Origin: Chloroflexota bacterium | GTDB taxonomy: Bacteria; Chloroflexota; Anaerolineae; Promineifilales; Promineifilaceae | Length of the DNA stretch: 64,000 bases | Direction of reading: 5' to 3' | NCBI GenBank assembly: GCA_022616275.1 | Contig: JAKEFB010000042.1 | Span: 158,077-222,076, forward strand | Shown here: piece by piece, positions 10,419-18,159 of the stretch | How the letters are laid out: every line of letters starts with the position of its first letter | Numbering within the stretch: position 1 is the first letter of the stretch | Translations under genes and position numbers: made by a program | The notes under the pieces: generated by a model | Told to the model about the DNA's origin: nothing | Seen by the model: only the letters and a program-made list of their open reading frames with translations | Databases searched by the model: none

Positions 10419-11960
10419 ATGTCGCGTCAGGGCAAATGGTGGCTTGGAGCATTGGTGTGGGCGGGGGCGGCCGTGCGCTGGCACGGTCTGTTTGCCAACA
10501 GCTTTCATAGCGACGAGGCGCTCTTTGCGACCTGGGCCAGACTGATTGCAGTGTGGCGCGATCCGTTGTTGCAGGGCCAAGTTGTGGACAAGCCACCGCT
10601 CCTTTTTTATTTGCAGGCGCTGTTTTACCCGCTGTCAGGACCGGTGGAATGGGCGGCGCGCTGGCCTAATCTGATCGCTTCAGTGGCGTTGATTTCTCTC
10701 ACCGGCCGGCTGGCCTGGCAGTTGTACCGAGACGAAGTGACGGCCATCCTGGCGGCAGCTTTGGTCGCTTTTTCACCGCTGGCCATCCAGTTCAGCGCCA
10801 CGGCTTTTACCGACCCGCTGCTGACAGCCTTCCTGGTGGCGGCGCTGCTGGCGACGACCGCCGGCCGCTCGTTCCTGGCCGGTTTATTCTTTGGGCTGGC
10901 AGTGGCCACCAAGCACCAGGCCTGGCTGTTCTGGCCGTTGCTGGCTGGGCTGGCGGTGCTGGCCGGCTGGCAGCGGCGAGCCTGGGGACGCTGGGCGGCC
11001 GGGGTGGTGTTGCCTGTGCTGGCCGTGCTGCTGTGGGAGGCGGCCCGGAGCGGCGGGTTCACGCTGTGGCAGGCGCAGTGGACCGGTTATGGTGGGGTGC
11101 GGCCGGCCTGGTCGTGGGAGCTGTGGCCGCGTCTGGGCGCCTGGGGGCAGGTGTGGGGGACGCTGCTGGGATCGCCGGTGCTGGGCTTTTTTATTCTGCT
11201 GGCCCTGCCGCCGTTCCTGGCCTTGTTGATTAGCGACCAGGACCGGCCGACGGCCGTGGACCAGCTTCTGGTCGTCTACCTGGCCGGTTATTTTCTGCTG
11301 CACTGGTTCCTGGCTGTGCCGGTGTGGGATCGCTACGTGCTGCCGGCTGCGCCGCTGGCCGGGCTGGTCTTGAGCCGCTTCCTGGCCCGACTGCTGGCTT
11401 TTGGCTGGCCGGCCGTGCCCCGGCCGGTGGTGGCCTGGCTGACGCCAGGGCGACTGGTGGGCCTGCTGCTAACGGCTCTGCTGGCGGTGCAGGGGCTGGC
11501 TGTGCTGGCGGCGCGGGCCGGCGGTTTCCCGGTGGGTGGGCAGCCGGCGGCCGACAATGGGGTGGGCCAACTGGCGGCCGTTCTGGCCGACGCTCCCTAC
11601 GGCACGGTCCTCTACGACCACTGGTATAGCTGGCAGTGGCGTTATCACTTCTTTGACCGGCACGTCTTTGTGAGCTGGTTTGCCAATCCGGCCGCCCTGG
11701 TCGAGGACCTGGCCGTCTTCGGCCGGGACGGCGCTCCACGCTACCTGGCCCTGCCTGATTTGCCGGCGGCCCGGCCGGTGCAGCGGGCGGTGGTTGCGGC
11801 CGGCTTCCGGTTGGAGCCGGTGCAGAGTGTCTGGCCGACGGATGGCCGGCCGCCGCTGACGCTGTATCGCATTGTGCTTGAAGAGAATTTAATGCAAAGG
11901 CGCAGACTTTGGCCTGCCAAAGTTCGCGCAAAGATTGAATTTTTTGGGAGGGGGCGGTGA
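10419..11960 (+). CDS. GT39-family (ArnT/PMT-like) membrane glycosyltransferase
   Basis: The 513-aa multispanning protein resembles GT-C enzymes that move a sugar from a polyprenyl-phosphate donor to protein or lipid outside the membrane. The first extracytoplasmic loop has the acidic SDEALF motif (31-36), and VDKPPLLFYLQALFYPLSG matches the PMT_2 substrate loop. About ten hydrophobic segments follow, then a soluble C-terminal part. The last 20 or so residues (MQRRRLWPAKVRAK) are encoded by a CGCAAAG-type palindromic repeat (11892-11945), so the native C-terminus was probably replaced or extended. It overlaps the next gene by four bases. Confidence 0.85.
   Translation: MSRQGKWWLGALVWAGAAVRWHGLFANSFHSDEALFATWARLIAVWRDPLLQGQVVDKPPLLFYLQALFYPLSGPVEWAARWPNLIASVALISLTGRLAWQLYRDEVTAILAAALVAFSPLAIQFSATAFTDPLLTAFLVAALLATTAGRSFLAGLFFGLAVATKHQAWLFWPLLAGLAVLAGWQRRAWGRWAAGVVLPVLAVLLWEAARSGGFTLWQAQWTGYGGVRPAWSWELWPRLGAWGQVWGTLLGSPVLGFFILLALPPFLALLISDQDRPTAVDQLLVVYLAGYFLLHWFLAVPVWDRYVLPAAPLAGLVLSRFLARLLAFGWPAVPRPVVAWLTPGRLVGLLLTALLAVQGLAVLAARAGGFPVGGQPAADNGVGQLAAVLADAPYGTVLYDHWYSWQWRYHFFDRHVFVSWFANPAALVEDLAVFGRDGAPRYLALPDLPAARPVQRAVVAAGFRLEPVQSVWPTDGRPPLTLYRIVLEENLMQRRRLWPAKVRAKIEFFGRGR
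11892..11945. repeat. CGCAAAG-family palindrome inside the GT39 3' end
   Basis: GCAAAGGCGCAGACTTTGGC and GCCAAAGTTCGCGCAAAG form an imperfect inverted pair (core ACTTTGGC/GCCAAAGT). It is read in frame and supplies the protein's tail. Confidence 0.6.
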
Positions 11961-14908
11961 GCGGGCGAGGGGTGTGGCGGGCGGTGGCTCCGGGGGTGGC
12001 GCTTGTGGCGCTGGTGGGTCTCTTTTTTCAGAAGATGGCTTTCAGCAACCTGATCCTGGCCCGGGGGGATACATTTCTCTACTTTTATCCTTACTGGCAG
12101 GCGGCGGCCGGGGCGCTGCGGGCCGGCCGAATACCGCTGTGGAACCCGTACCTGTTTATGGGCGCGCCGTTCCTGGCCAACAGCCAGGCCGGCTTTTTTT
12201 ACCCGCTCAACTGGCCGCTGTGGTGGCTGTTGCCGGCGCCATACGCGGCCAGTGTGGCCATTTTGCTGCACCTGTTGATTGCCGGGGCGGGAACGTACCT
12301 GGCCGGCCGGCGCTGCCTGGGGCTGGGCCGGCCGGCGGCGTGGCTGGCAGCTGGGCTTTTCGCCCTGGGCGGCTACCTGACGGCCCAGGTGGAGCACGTG
12401 AACCAGTTGGAGGGGCTGGCCTGGCTGCCGTGGTTTTTTGTGGCCCTGGGTTCCTGGCAAGGGCAACAGGAGTGGCGAATGGTGGCTCGAGTAGCGGCGG
12501 CCGTGGCGGCTCTGTTTGCGCTGCAATTGCTGGCCGGGCATACGCAGACGGCGTTTATTAGCGCGGTAGGGGTGGGGGTGTGGGTGGTGTCACGTGTCAG
12601 GTATCAGGTGTCAGGTGTCAAATGGCAGGGGGGCAGGGGAGCAGGGGAGCAGGGGGCAGGGGGCAGGTATCAGGTGTCACGTGTCATGTTTTATTTTTTC
12701 CCGTTGTTCTTGGGAGGGGTGCTGGCGCTGGCGATGGTGGGGGGGCAGTTGTTGCCGGCGCTGGAATTGGCGCGGTATTCGAGCCGGCAGGGAGGGCTGC
12801 TGGTTAATGAGGCGCTGTCTTTCTCTTTGCACCCGCTGTTGCTGACGCGCTCGTTGTTACCGGGTTACGGGCAGTCGCTGTTTAGTGAGTACGTGGCCTT
12901 TTTGCCGCTGACGGGTTGGTTGCTGGTTTTTGTTGGGGCTTGGCGCTGGCGAGCGGAGCCGGTGGTGCGGCCGTTTGTGGTCCTGGCTGTGGTTGGCTTC
13001 TTTCTGGCGCTCGGCCGCTTTAATCCGCTGTCGTACCTGCTGGTGCAGTTGCCCGGCTTTGACCTCTTTCGCGCTCCGGCGCGCTGGCTGGCGCTGTTTG
13101 CCCTGGGCACGGCGCTGCTGGCGGGGGTGGGGTGGCAGAGAGGGCAGGGGGGCAGGGGGGCAGAGGAGACAAGGGGAGGGTCGCTCTACGAGCGGGGGGG
13201 ACCGGAGATACGGCGTCTCCCCCTCTCCCTCTCGCCCCCTCTGCTGGTCGGGACGGTGTTCCTGGTTGGGTTGATGGTGTGGGGGTTTGTGGCTGTGCCG
13301 CTGGCGCGGTGGGCGCCGGTGGGGCCGGAGGCGCCGGCCGAGTGGCCAGCAGCGCTGACAGTGGTTGGCTGGGTGGTGGAGCTGGGGTTGGGTGGTAGTT
13401 TGTTATTTTTTGACGCCAAGACGCCAAGACGCAAAGAAATTTTGAACTTTGCGTCTTGGCGTCTTGGCGTCGGAATTTTGGCTCTGGGGGCGCTGTGGCT
13501 GGCTTCGCGGAGTTTGCCTTACAACGGCCTGACGACGCCGGAGGCTTACTTTGACCTGCGGCCGGCGGTGGCGCGGTTGATGGCCGAGGCGGCTTGCGGG
13601 CAGCCGGTTTTACCCACTGATGGAAGTTGCCCCCAACCGCCGGGCCGTTTCCTGAGCCTGTCGGAGATTTTCTTTGACCCTGGCGACCAGGCGGAGATTA
13701 ACAGTATTTATGCCGGCCAACTGCCGGCCGAGGCGCTGTACGATTACACAGTGGCTATCAAGGAGAAGGAGATTATTGCCCCCAATTTGCCGCTGGCTTA
13801 CGAGTTGCCGGCGGTGGACGGCTTTGACGGGGGTATTCTGCCGCTGCGGAGTTACACGGCGCTGACGAGCCTGATTTTGCCGGAGGGGGTGGAGACGACG
13901 GACGGCCGGCTGCGGGAGCACCTGCCGGCCGTGCCGGAGGGACGCTGGCTGGACCTGTTTAACGTCCGCTACCTGGTGACGGACAAGGTGGGGGATACGT
14001 GGCGGGAGATTGGCGAGGGGCAGAGCGCCTATTTTGATTTGCAGCACCCGGCGACGCTGGCGGCCGGGGAACGGTTAACAGTAGGCTACGTACCCGATTT
14101 CCCGGCCACGGCGCTGGTTTTGATCGCCGAGGGGCAGGTGGGGACGGTGGAAGTGACGGCCGGGAACGGCAAGACGTGGACGATTGCGCCGGTGGCCATT
14201 GACAGCGGGCTGCTGCGGGCCGGCTGGCCGGAGCCGGGGCCGCGCCAGGTTTTGCCGGTGGCGGTGGCTGAGACGGTTACCTTGCAGGCGGCCGGGAGCG
14301 GGGAGTGGCGTATTCACGGGCTGACGCTGGTCAACGAGCGGGACGGCACGTTCCAGTCGCTGGTGGCCGGCAATTACCGGCTGATCCATTCGGGCGACGT
14401 GAAGATTTACGAGAACCTGGACGCGCTGCCGCGCGCTTTCCTGGTCTACGAGTGGGAATACCGGCCGGACGTGGCGTCGAGCGTGGAAGCGATGCGGGCC
14501 AGTGGCTTTGACCCGGCGCGGACGGCCGTGCTGGTGGGCGACGGGCCGTTACCGGGGGATGGTCCTGTGACGGGCGGCACGGCCCAGGTGCTGAATTACG
14601 AGCCGGAGCGGGTGGTGGTCCAGGTAGAGAGCGAGGCGGCCGGGCTATTGCTCCTGACCGACGCCTGGTATCCCGGCTGGCAGGCCACGGTTGACGGGCA
14701 ACTGGCCGCTACCTACCAGGCTGATGGCCTCTTTCGGGGGGTGATGGTCCCGGCCGGGGAGCACGAGATTATTTTTTCTTTTACGTCTAGTAGTTTTGCC
14801 GCCGGCCGGTTGTTGAGTCTAGGAGGAGTGATCGGCTGGCTCCTTCTGGTGTTTGCCGGAAATATTCCTAAGGTTTTTGACGCAAAGGCGCAAAGACGCC
14901 AAGGATAA
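11957..14908 (+). CDS. YfhO-family membrane protein carrying repeat-derived segments
   Basis: The 983-aa protein starts at a GTG overlapping the previous stop (GTGA). Its N-terminal half has many membrane spans and the YfhO pattern GDTFLYFYPYWQAA, IPLWNPYLFMGAPFLANSQAG and FYPLNW; the C-terminal half is a soluble beta-rich region with DAWYPGWQATVDGQ. In Gram-positive bacteria YfhO-type proteins glycosylate lipoteichoic acid; here the acceptor is unknown, but with the GT39 gene a surface glycosylation role is likely. Four repeat segments lie inside the frame: 12591-12687, 13133-13248, 13412-13471 and the 3' end from 14879. Confidence 0.82.
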   Translation: MSGRGVWRAVAPGVALVALVGLFFQKMAFSNLILARGDTFLYFYPYWQAAAGALRAGRIPLWNPYLFMGAPFLANSQAGFFYPLNWPLWWLLPAPYAASVAILLHLLIAGAGTYLAGRRCLGLGRPAAWLAAGLFALGGYLTAQVEHVNQLEGLAWLPWFFVALGSWQGQQEWRMVARVAAAVAALFALQLLAGHTQTAFISAVGVGVWVVSRVRYQVSGVKWQGGRGAGEQGAGGRYQVSRVMFYFFPLFLGGVLALAMVGGQLLPALELARYSSRQGGLLVNEALSFSLHPLLLTRSLLPGYGQSLFSEYVAFLPLTGWLLVFVGAWRWRAEPVVRPFVVLAVVGFFLALGRFNPLSYLLVQLPGFDLFRAPARWLALFALGTALLAGVGWQRGQGGRGAEETRGGSLYERGGPEIRRLPLSLSPPLLVGTVFLVGLMVWGFVAVPLARWAPVGPEAPAEWPAALTVVGWVVELGLGGSLLFFDAKTPRRKEILNFASWRLGVGILALGALWLASRSLPYNGLTTPEAYFDLRPAVARLMAEAACGQPVLPTDGSCPQPPGRFLSLSEIFFDPGDQAEINSIYAGQLPAEALYDYTVAIKEKEIIAPNLPLAYELPAVDGFDGGILPLRSYTALTSLILPEGVETTDGRLREHLPAVPEGRWLDLFNVRYLVTDKVGDTWREIGEGQSAYFDLQHPATLAAGERLTVGYVPDFPATALVLIAEGQVGTVEVTAGNGKTWTIAPVAIDSGLLRAGWPEPGPRQVLPVAVAETVTLQAAGSGEWRIHGLTLVNERDGTFQSLVAGNYRLIHSGDVKIYENLDALPRAFLVYEWEYRPDVASSVEAMRASGFDPARTAVLVGDGPLPGDGPVTGGTAQVLNYEPERVVVQVESEAAGLLLLTDAWYPGWQATVDGQLAATYQADGLFRGVMVPAGEHEIIFSFTSSSFAAGRLLSLGGVIGWLLLVFAGNIPKVFDAKAQRRQG
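12591..12687. repeat. In-frame repeat (GTGTCAG / GGGAGCAG units) in the yfhO-like gene
   Basis: CACGTGTCAG-GTATCAG-GTGTCAG units flank a GGCAGGGG/GAGCAGGG core, and the right edge repeats GTATCAG-GTGTCAC-GTGTCATG. It encodes about 33 residues (RYQVSGVKWQGGRGAGEQG and so on) with no similarity to membrane protein. Related sequence lies between genes at 62925-63000. Confidence 0.75.
13133..13248. repeat. Second in-frame repeat (GGGCAGGG ... CTCTCCCTCTCGCCCC) in the yfhO-like gene
   Basis: A left arm of GGGCAGGGG units plus GAGGAGAC faces a right arm GTCTCCCCCTCTCCCTC-TCGCCCC, forming a loose inverted repeat. It encodes a charged Gly/Arg/Ser/Pro segment between two hydrophobic spans. Confidence 0.6.
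13412..13471. repeat. Perfect 25-bp inverted repeat read in frame in the yfhO-like gene
   Basis: Left arm 13412-13436 and right arm 13447-13471 are exact reverse complements around a 10-base A/T loop. Each arm is two GACGCCAAG/ACGCCAAG units plus ACGCAAAG. The reading frame passes straight through and yields FDAKTPRRKE then LNFASWRLGV. It is a full copy of the CGCAAAG/CGCCAAG family. Confidence 0.92.
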
Positions 14909-14939
14909 TTAATTCTTTGCGCCTTGGCGTCTTTGCGTC
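14879..14939. repeat. CGCAAAG/CGCCAAG palindrome at the yfhO-yceI junction
   Basis: Left arm 14879-14904 (units GACGCAAAG, GCGCAAAG, ACGCCAAGG), loop ATAATTAATT, right arm 14915-14939. The arms contain the same three units, but in the right arm the second and third are swapped. The left arm supplies the yfhO C-terminus (FDAKAQRRQG) and its stop. Lying between convergent genes, the hairpin could end both transcripts. Confidence 0.85.
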
Positions 14940-14953
14940 AGATGAGACGCGCC

Positions 14954-15700
14954 TTATACGGCGTTGGCGACGAAGTCAATGGTGAGTTCGACTGTTTCTT
15001 CGACGTTGGCGACGTTGGGGACGCTGGGGATGGTCAGGCCGAAGTCGCCACGGTTGACGACGGCGCTGGCCGTGCCGGTTAGTTGAGCGTCAGAGGTAGC
15101 GGTGGCGACGACGGTAAAGACGACGGGTTGGGTTACGTCGCGAATGGTCAGGTCGCCGGCAATGGTGAAGGTGACTTCCTGGCCAACAGTGGCGCTGGTG
15201 GGGAGGCCTTCGACAGCCGTGGGGGTGAAGGTGATCAATTCGTACTGGTTCGTTTCCAGAATCCAGTTGTTGATGGCCCGATTACGCATGTTGTTGTCGG
15301 TGGCCAGGGAGCGGGCGTTGATTTGAATGACGCCGACCTGGGTGGTGGACAAATCGTCCAGGTTGAGGGCAATTTCGCCGGCGATCTGGGTGCCGGTTCC
15401 CACGACTGTCTGGCGCTGGCTGCGCAGGTCCTCGTCCAGCTCAAAGCGGACCTGGGAGCCGGCCTGGTTGATCTGATAAACCTGCACCGCGCTGGTGTTC
15501 TCTACGGCGTCGGCCGGGCCACCGTCTGTTTCGGTGGCCGTTTCTGGGGCGGTGGCGGTGGTCGCGGCCGGTGTTGCAATTTGTACGGGAATTGCTTCCA
15601 GGGGGCCGCTGGCCACTTCCGGCGCTTGCAGCAGGGCACAGCCGGCGGCCAGGGAGGCCAGTATCAATAAACCAAGTAATGTCCAAATTTGTTTTTTCAT
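14954..15700 (-). CDS. YceI-like lipoprotein
   Basis: The 248-aa product is an exported lipoprotein: a hydrophobic signal ends in the lipobox LAAGC (Cys21), followed by a Thr/Ala/Pro linker to about residue 70. A YceI domain follows: VYQINQAGSQVRFELDED at the start of the lipocalin-like barrel, then SLATDNNMRNRAINNWILET and GDLTIRDVTQPVVF. YceI proteins bind isoprenoid or amide lipids; the ligand here is unknown. I start at ATG 15700 because a GAGGA site precedes it; longer readings translate a CACAGAG repeat. No clear promoter was identified. Confidence 0.9.
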   Translation of the reverse strand: MKKQIWTLLGLLILASLAAGCALLQAPEVASGPLEAIPVQIATPAATTATAPETATETDGGPADAVENTSAVQVYQINQAGSQVRFELDEDLRSQRQTVVGTGTQIAGEIALNLDDLSTTQVGVIQINARSLATDNNMRNRAINNWILETNQYELITFTPTAVEGLPTSATVGQEVTFTIAGDLTIRDVTQPVVFTVVATATSDAQLTGTASAVVNRGDFGLTIPSVPNVANVEETVELTIDFVANAV

Positions 15701-15808
15701 CGTTAAACATCCTCGACTTTTAAGTGTTATGGTGTGACAGAGGGGTATTGTAAGTAAAAGATGTAGAGAACTTTTGGACAAATTGTTAAGAAATTGTTGC
15801 GAGGTGGG

Positions 15809-15901
15809 AACACAGAGGGCACAGAGGAGACACAGAGAATCACAGAGAACACAAGGTTTTGCTTTTTGCATTTGGAAATCTCTGCGCCTTTGCGTCAAAT
15901 T
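15809..15901. repeat. CACAGAG tandem units plus a CGCAAAG half-arm
   Basis: Four CACAGAG-type units (15811-15854), then a spacer, then CTGCGCCTTTGCGTC, a right-hand arm of the CGCAAAG family. Two families are therefore adjacent upstream of yceI and next to the thiolase stop codon. Confidence 0.75.
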
Positions 15902-15903
15902 CC

Positions 15904-17049
15904 TTATGCGCCAAAAATGTGAGTGATGACGGTGGTGGCTGCGCCGCCGACGCTTTGCATGAGGGCCAGGCGGGCGTTGGGGACCTGGCAGGGGCCGGCC
16001 CGGCCGGTGAGCTGGAGGACGATTTCGCCGACCTGGTAGAGAGCGGTGGCGCCGATGGGATGGCCGCGCGCTTTGAGGCCGCCCATGGTGGAGAGGGGAA
16101 TGCGGCCGGGCAAGCCAATCTCGCCAGCCACGGCCAGCCGCCAGCCCTGGCCGGGCGGGACAAAGCCGGCCGCTTCCAGGGAGAGGCAGGCCATGATGGT
16201 GAAGGCGTCGTGGGCCTCGAACAGGTCTACGTCGGCCGGGGAAAGACCGGCCTGGGCGAAAGCGGCGGCCACGGAGCGGCCGGCGGCGGCCAGGGCCAGA
16301 GGGTCCGGCCGGTCGGCCAGGCGGAAGCGGTCGGTGGCGGCGCTGGATGCCAGAATGTGGACGGGGTGACGGGTGAGGCGGCCGGCCAGTTCAGTCGCTG
16401 CCAGGACGACGGCGGCCGCGCCATCGCAAATGGGCGAGGAGTCGAGCAGACGGATGGGTGGGGAGACCAGGCGCGAGGCGAGGACGTCCTGAACGGTAAC
16501 GTGGCGGTCGCGGAAGAGGGCGTAGGGGTTGCCGGCGGCGTTGGCGTGGGCGTTGACCGAAAAATGGGCCAGGGCTTCGGCCGGCGGCCGGTAGCGGTCG
16601 AGGTAAAGCTGCATCAGCCGGGCGTTCTGGCTAAGTAGGGTAGCGCCACCGGGCACTTCCTGCTCGGCGTCAAGGGCCTTGGCCAGAATGGGGGTAGCTG
16701 CCCCGCCGCTCATCTTTTCCACGCCGACGACGCCCACCACGTCGGCCGTGCCGCCGGCCACGGCCAGAATGCCCATCCGCAGGGCGGCCGCGCCGGCAGC
16801 CGTGGCCGCGCCAACCTCCAGCGCTTCCACACCGGCCAGCCCGGCCTCGTCGGCAATGAGCGCGGCCAGGTGTTTCTGGCCCTGTAATTCGTCGGCCAGC
16901 ATGTTAGCGCTGTATAGAGCATCTAATTTCGTGACGCCGGCATCGGCCAAGGCCAGACGCACGGCCGTGGCCCCAAGCTGGCGCAGGCTTTGGCTATGGG
17001 CTTTCTGGACCGGAAGCTGGCCGATCCCGACGATGCTGACCTGGCGCAT
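15904..17049 (-). CDS. Thiolase-family protein lacking the nucleophilic cysteine
   Basis: This 381-aa protein aligns along its length with SCP-x-type thiolases: SIVGIGQLPVQ at the N-terminus, DSSPICDGAAAVVLA in the middle, EAHDAFTIM and GGLKARGHPIGATALYQ near the C-terminus, all with their catalytic-type histidines. Where the family has NACASG, it reads AATAAG, so residue 83 is Thr instead of the nucleophilic Cys. Condensation or thiolysis through an acyl-cysteine therefore looks impossible. The DUF35/OB-fold partner usual for archaeal-type thiolases is not next door. It diverges from the molybdenum-hydroxylase genes. Confidence 0.82.
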   Translation of the reverse strand: MRQVSIVGIGQLPVQKAHSQSLRQLGATAVRLALADAGVTKLDALYSANMLADELQGQKHLAALIADEAGLAGVEALEVGAATAAGAAALRMGILAVAGGTADVVGVVGVEKMSGGAATPILAKALDAEQEVPGGATLLSQNARLMQLYLDRYRPPAEALAHFSVNAHANAAGNPYALFRDRHVTVQDVLASRLVSPPIRLLDSSPICDGAAAVVLAATELAGRLTRHPVHILASSAATDRFRLADRPDPLALAAAGRSVAAAFAQAGLSPADVDLFEAHDAFTIMACLSLEAAGFVPPGQGWRLAVAGEIGLPGRIPLSTMGGLKARGHPIGATALYQVGEIVLQLTGRAGPCQVPNARLALMQSVGGAATTVITHIFGA

Positions 17050-17061
17050 AGTCCTCTCAAG

Positions 17062-17090
17062 TTGACAACTTATCTGGATTGCAAGATAAT
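17062..17090 (+). promoter_or_regulatory. Sigma-70-type promoter for the molybdenum-hydroxylase/amidase operon
   Basis: TTGACA (17062-17067) and GATAAT (17085-17090) are 17 bases apart, upstream of the FAD-subunit gene. The -35 lies inside the short palindrome AAGTTG-A-CAACTT. That repeats the GTTGACAAC core of the divergent promoter at 10373-10397, although the outer arms differ. Confidence 0.68.
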
Positions 17091-17108
17091 TTTTTCACCT
17101 TACCGCAA

Positions 17109-17146
17109 GAGTTAGAGTAATCAACTCTAACTCTAACTCTAACTTT
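17109..17146. repeat. GTTAGA/TCTAAC short-unit inverted repeat
   Basis: GAGTTAGAGT is followed by ACTCTAACTCTAACTCTAAC. The unit is six bases and the two halves are inverted. It lies between the promoter and the first gene of the operon, so it would be transcribed as a small hairpin leader. Confidence 0.65.
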
Positions 17147-17180
17147 TCACCACTTACCGCCGCAGGGAAGAAACCGGTCC

Positions 17181-18056
17181 ATGAAGCCAGCGCCTTTTGA
17201 ATATATCGCCCCCAATTCTTTGCGTGAAGCCCTCCACATTCTGGCCGAAAAAGGCGGTGAGGCCAAGGTGCTGGCCGGCGGCCAGAGCCTGGTGCCGGCT
17301 ATGAACTTCCGGCTGGTGCAGCCAGGTCTGCTGGTGGATCTGGATCGCATTCCCGAGCTGGCGACTATTCGCCGGGCGAGCGACGGCGGCCTGCGCCTGG
17401 GAGCGATGACCCGGCAGCGCCGGCTGGAGCGAGACCCAGTGGTGGCCGAGGTCGCGCCGCTGCTGCACGAGACGATGCCGCACGTGGCCCACGTGCAAAT
17501 TCGCAACCGGGGCACGCTGGGCGGCAGCCTGGCCCACGCCGACCCGGCGGCCGAGTTGCCGGTGATTATGGTTGCTCTGGATGGCCGTTTCCGGCTGCAA
17601 AGCGCGGCCGGTGAACGGTGGGTAGCGGCCGGGGAATTCTTCCAGGGACTCTTTACCACAGCCCTGGCGCCGGAGGAGGTCCTGGTGGAGGTGGCCGTCC
17701 CACCGCGGCCGCCCCGCACCGGCTGGGCCTTCGTCGAGTTTGCCCGCCGCCGGGGAGATTACGCGCTGTTGGGCGTGGCTGCACTGCTGACGCTGGACGA
17801 GAACGGCGTTTGTCGCCAGGCGCGGCTGGTCTACCTGAACGCCGGCGAAACCCCGGTGAATGCCCGCCAGGCGGCGACGACACTGGTAGGAGAGGAACCA
17901 TCGCCGGAACGGTTTGCGGCCGCGGCCGAGGTGGCGGTGGAAAAGGAAATTAACCCTGGCGGCGACATCCACGCCTCGGCCGCTTACCTGCGCCACCTGG
18001 CCCGGGTGCTCACCCGGCGGGCGTTGGAAACGGCCGTGGGGCGGGTGAGATCATAG
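17181..18056 (+). CDS. Molybdenum hydroxylase FAD subunit (CoxM/CutM/XdhB type)
   Basis: The 291-aa flavoprotein subunit passes electrons from the Fe-S subunit to an acceptor in xanthine-dehydrogenase-family enzymes. FAD-site motifs are AGGQSLVPAMNFRLVQP near residue 32 and RNRGTLGGSLAHADPAAELP near 111; the C-terminal CO_deh_flav_C part begins near 180 (GWAFVEFARRRGDYALLGVA). The small subunit follows about 100 bases later, but the large subunit lies at 33786, an unusual split. Substrate specificity cannot be read from this subunit. Confidence 0.93.
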   Translation: MKPAPFEYIAPNSLREALHILAEKGGEAKVLAGGQSLVPAMNFRLVQPGLLVDLDRIPELATIRRASDGGLRLGAMTRQRRLERDPVVAEVAPLLHETMPHVAHVQIRNRGTLGGSLAHADPAAELPVIMVALDGRFRLQSAAGERWVAAGEFFQGLFTTALAPEEVLVEVAVPPRPPRTGWAFVEFARRRGDYALLGVAALLTLDENGVCRQARLVYLNAGETPVNARQAATTLVGEEPSPERFAAAAEVAVEKEINPGGDIHASAAYLRHLARVLTRRALETAVGRVRS

Positions 18057-18085
18057 GAGTCTGCGTTAAAGAGACCCTGCAAGTT

Positions 18086-18119
18086 GGGGCACGAAGCGTG
18101 CGGGGCACGAAACGTGCCC
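18086..18119. repeat. GGGGCACGA-type palindromic repeat
   Basis: GGGGCACGAAGCGTGC is followed by GGGGCACGAAACGTGCCC, two imperfect palindromes of the family seen at 199-222. It lies between the FAD and Fe-S subunit genes. Confidence 0.7.
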
Positions 18120-18159
18120 TCGGAAACCTGCGGGGTCGGATAGCGTGGATAAGCGAAGG

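Noticed and set aside
10371-10596. Minus-strand ORF upstream of the DUF4143 ATPase and the TTG start at 10371
   Set aside because: It overlaps the divergent promoter and the GT39 coding region in another frame; no protein family is recognisable.
11230-11931. 233-aa minus-strand ORF opposite the GT39 gene
   Set aside because: Pro/Arg/Ala-rich shadow of GC-rich coding sequence with no family resemblance.
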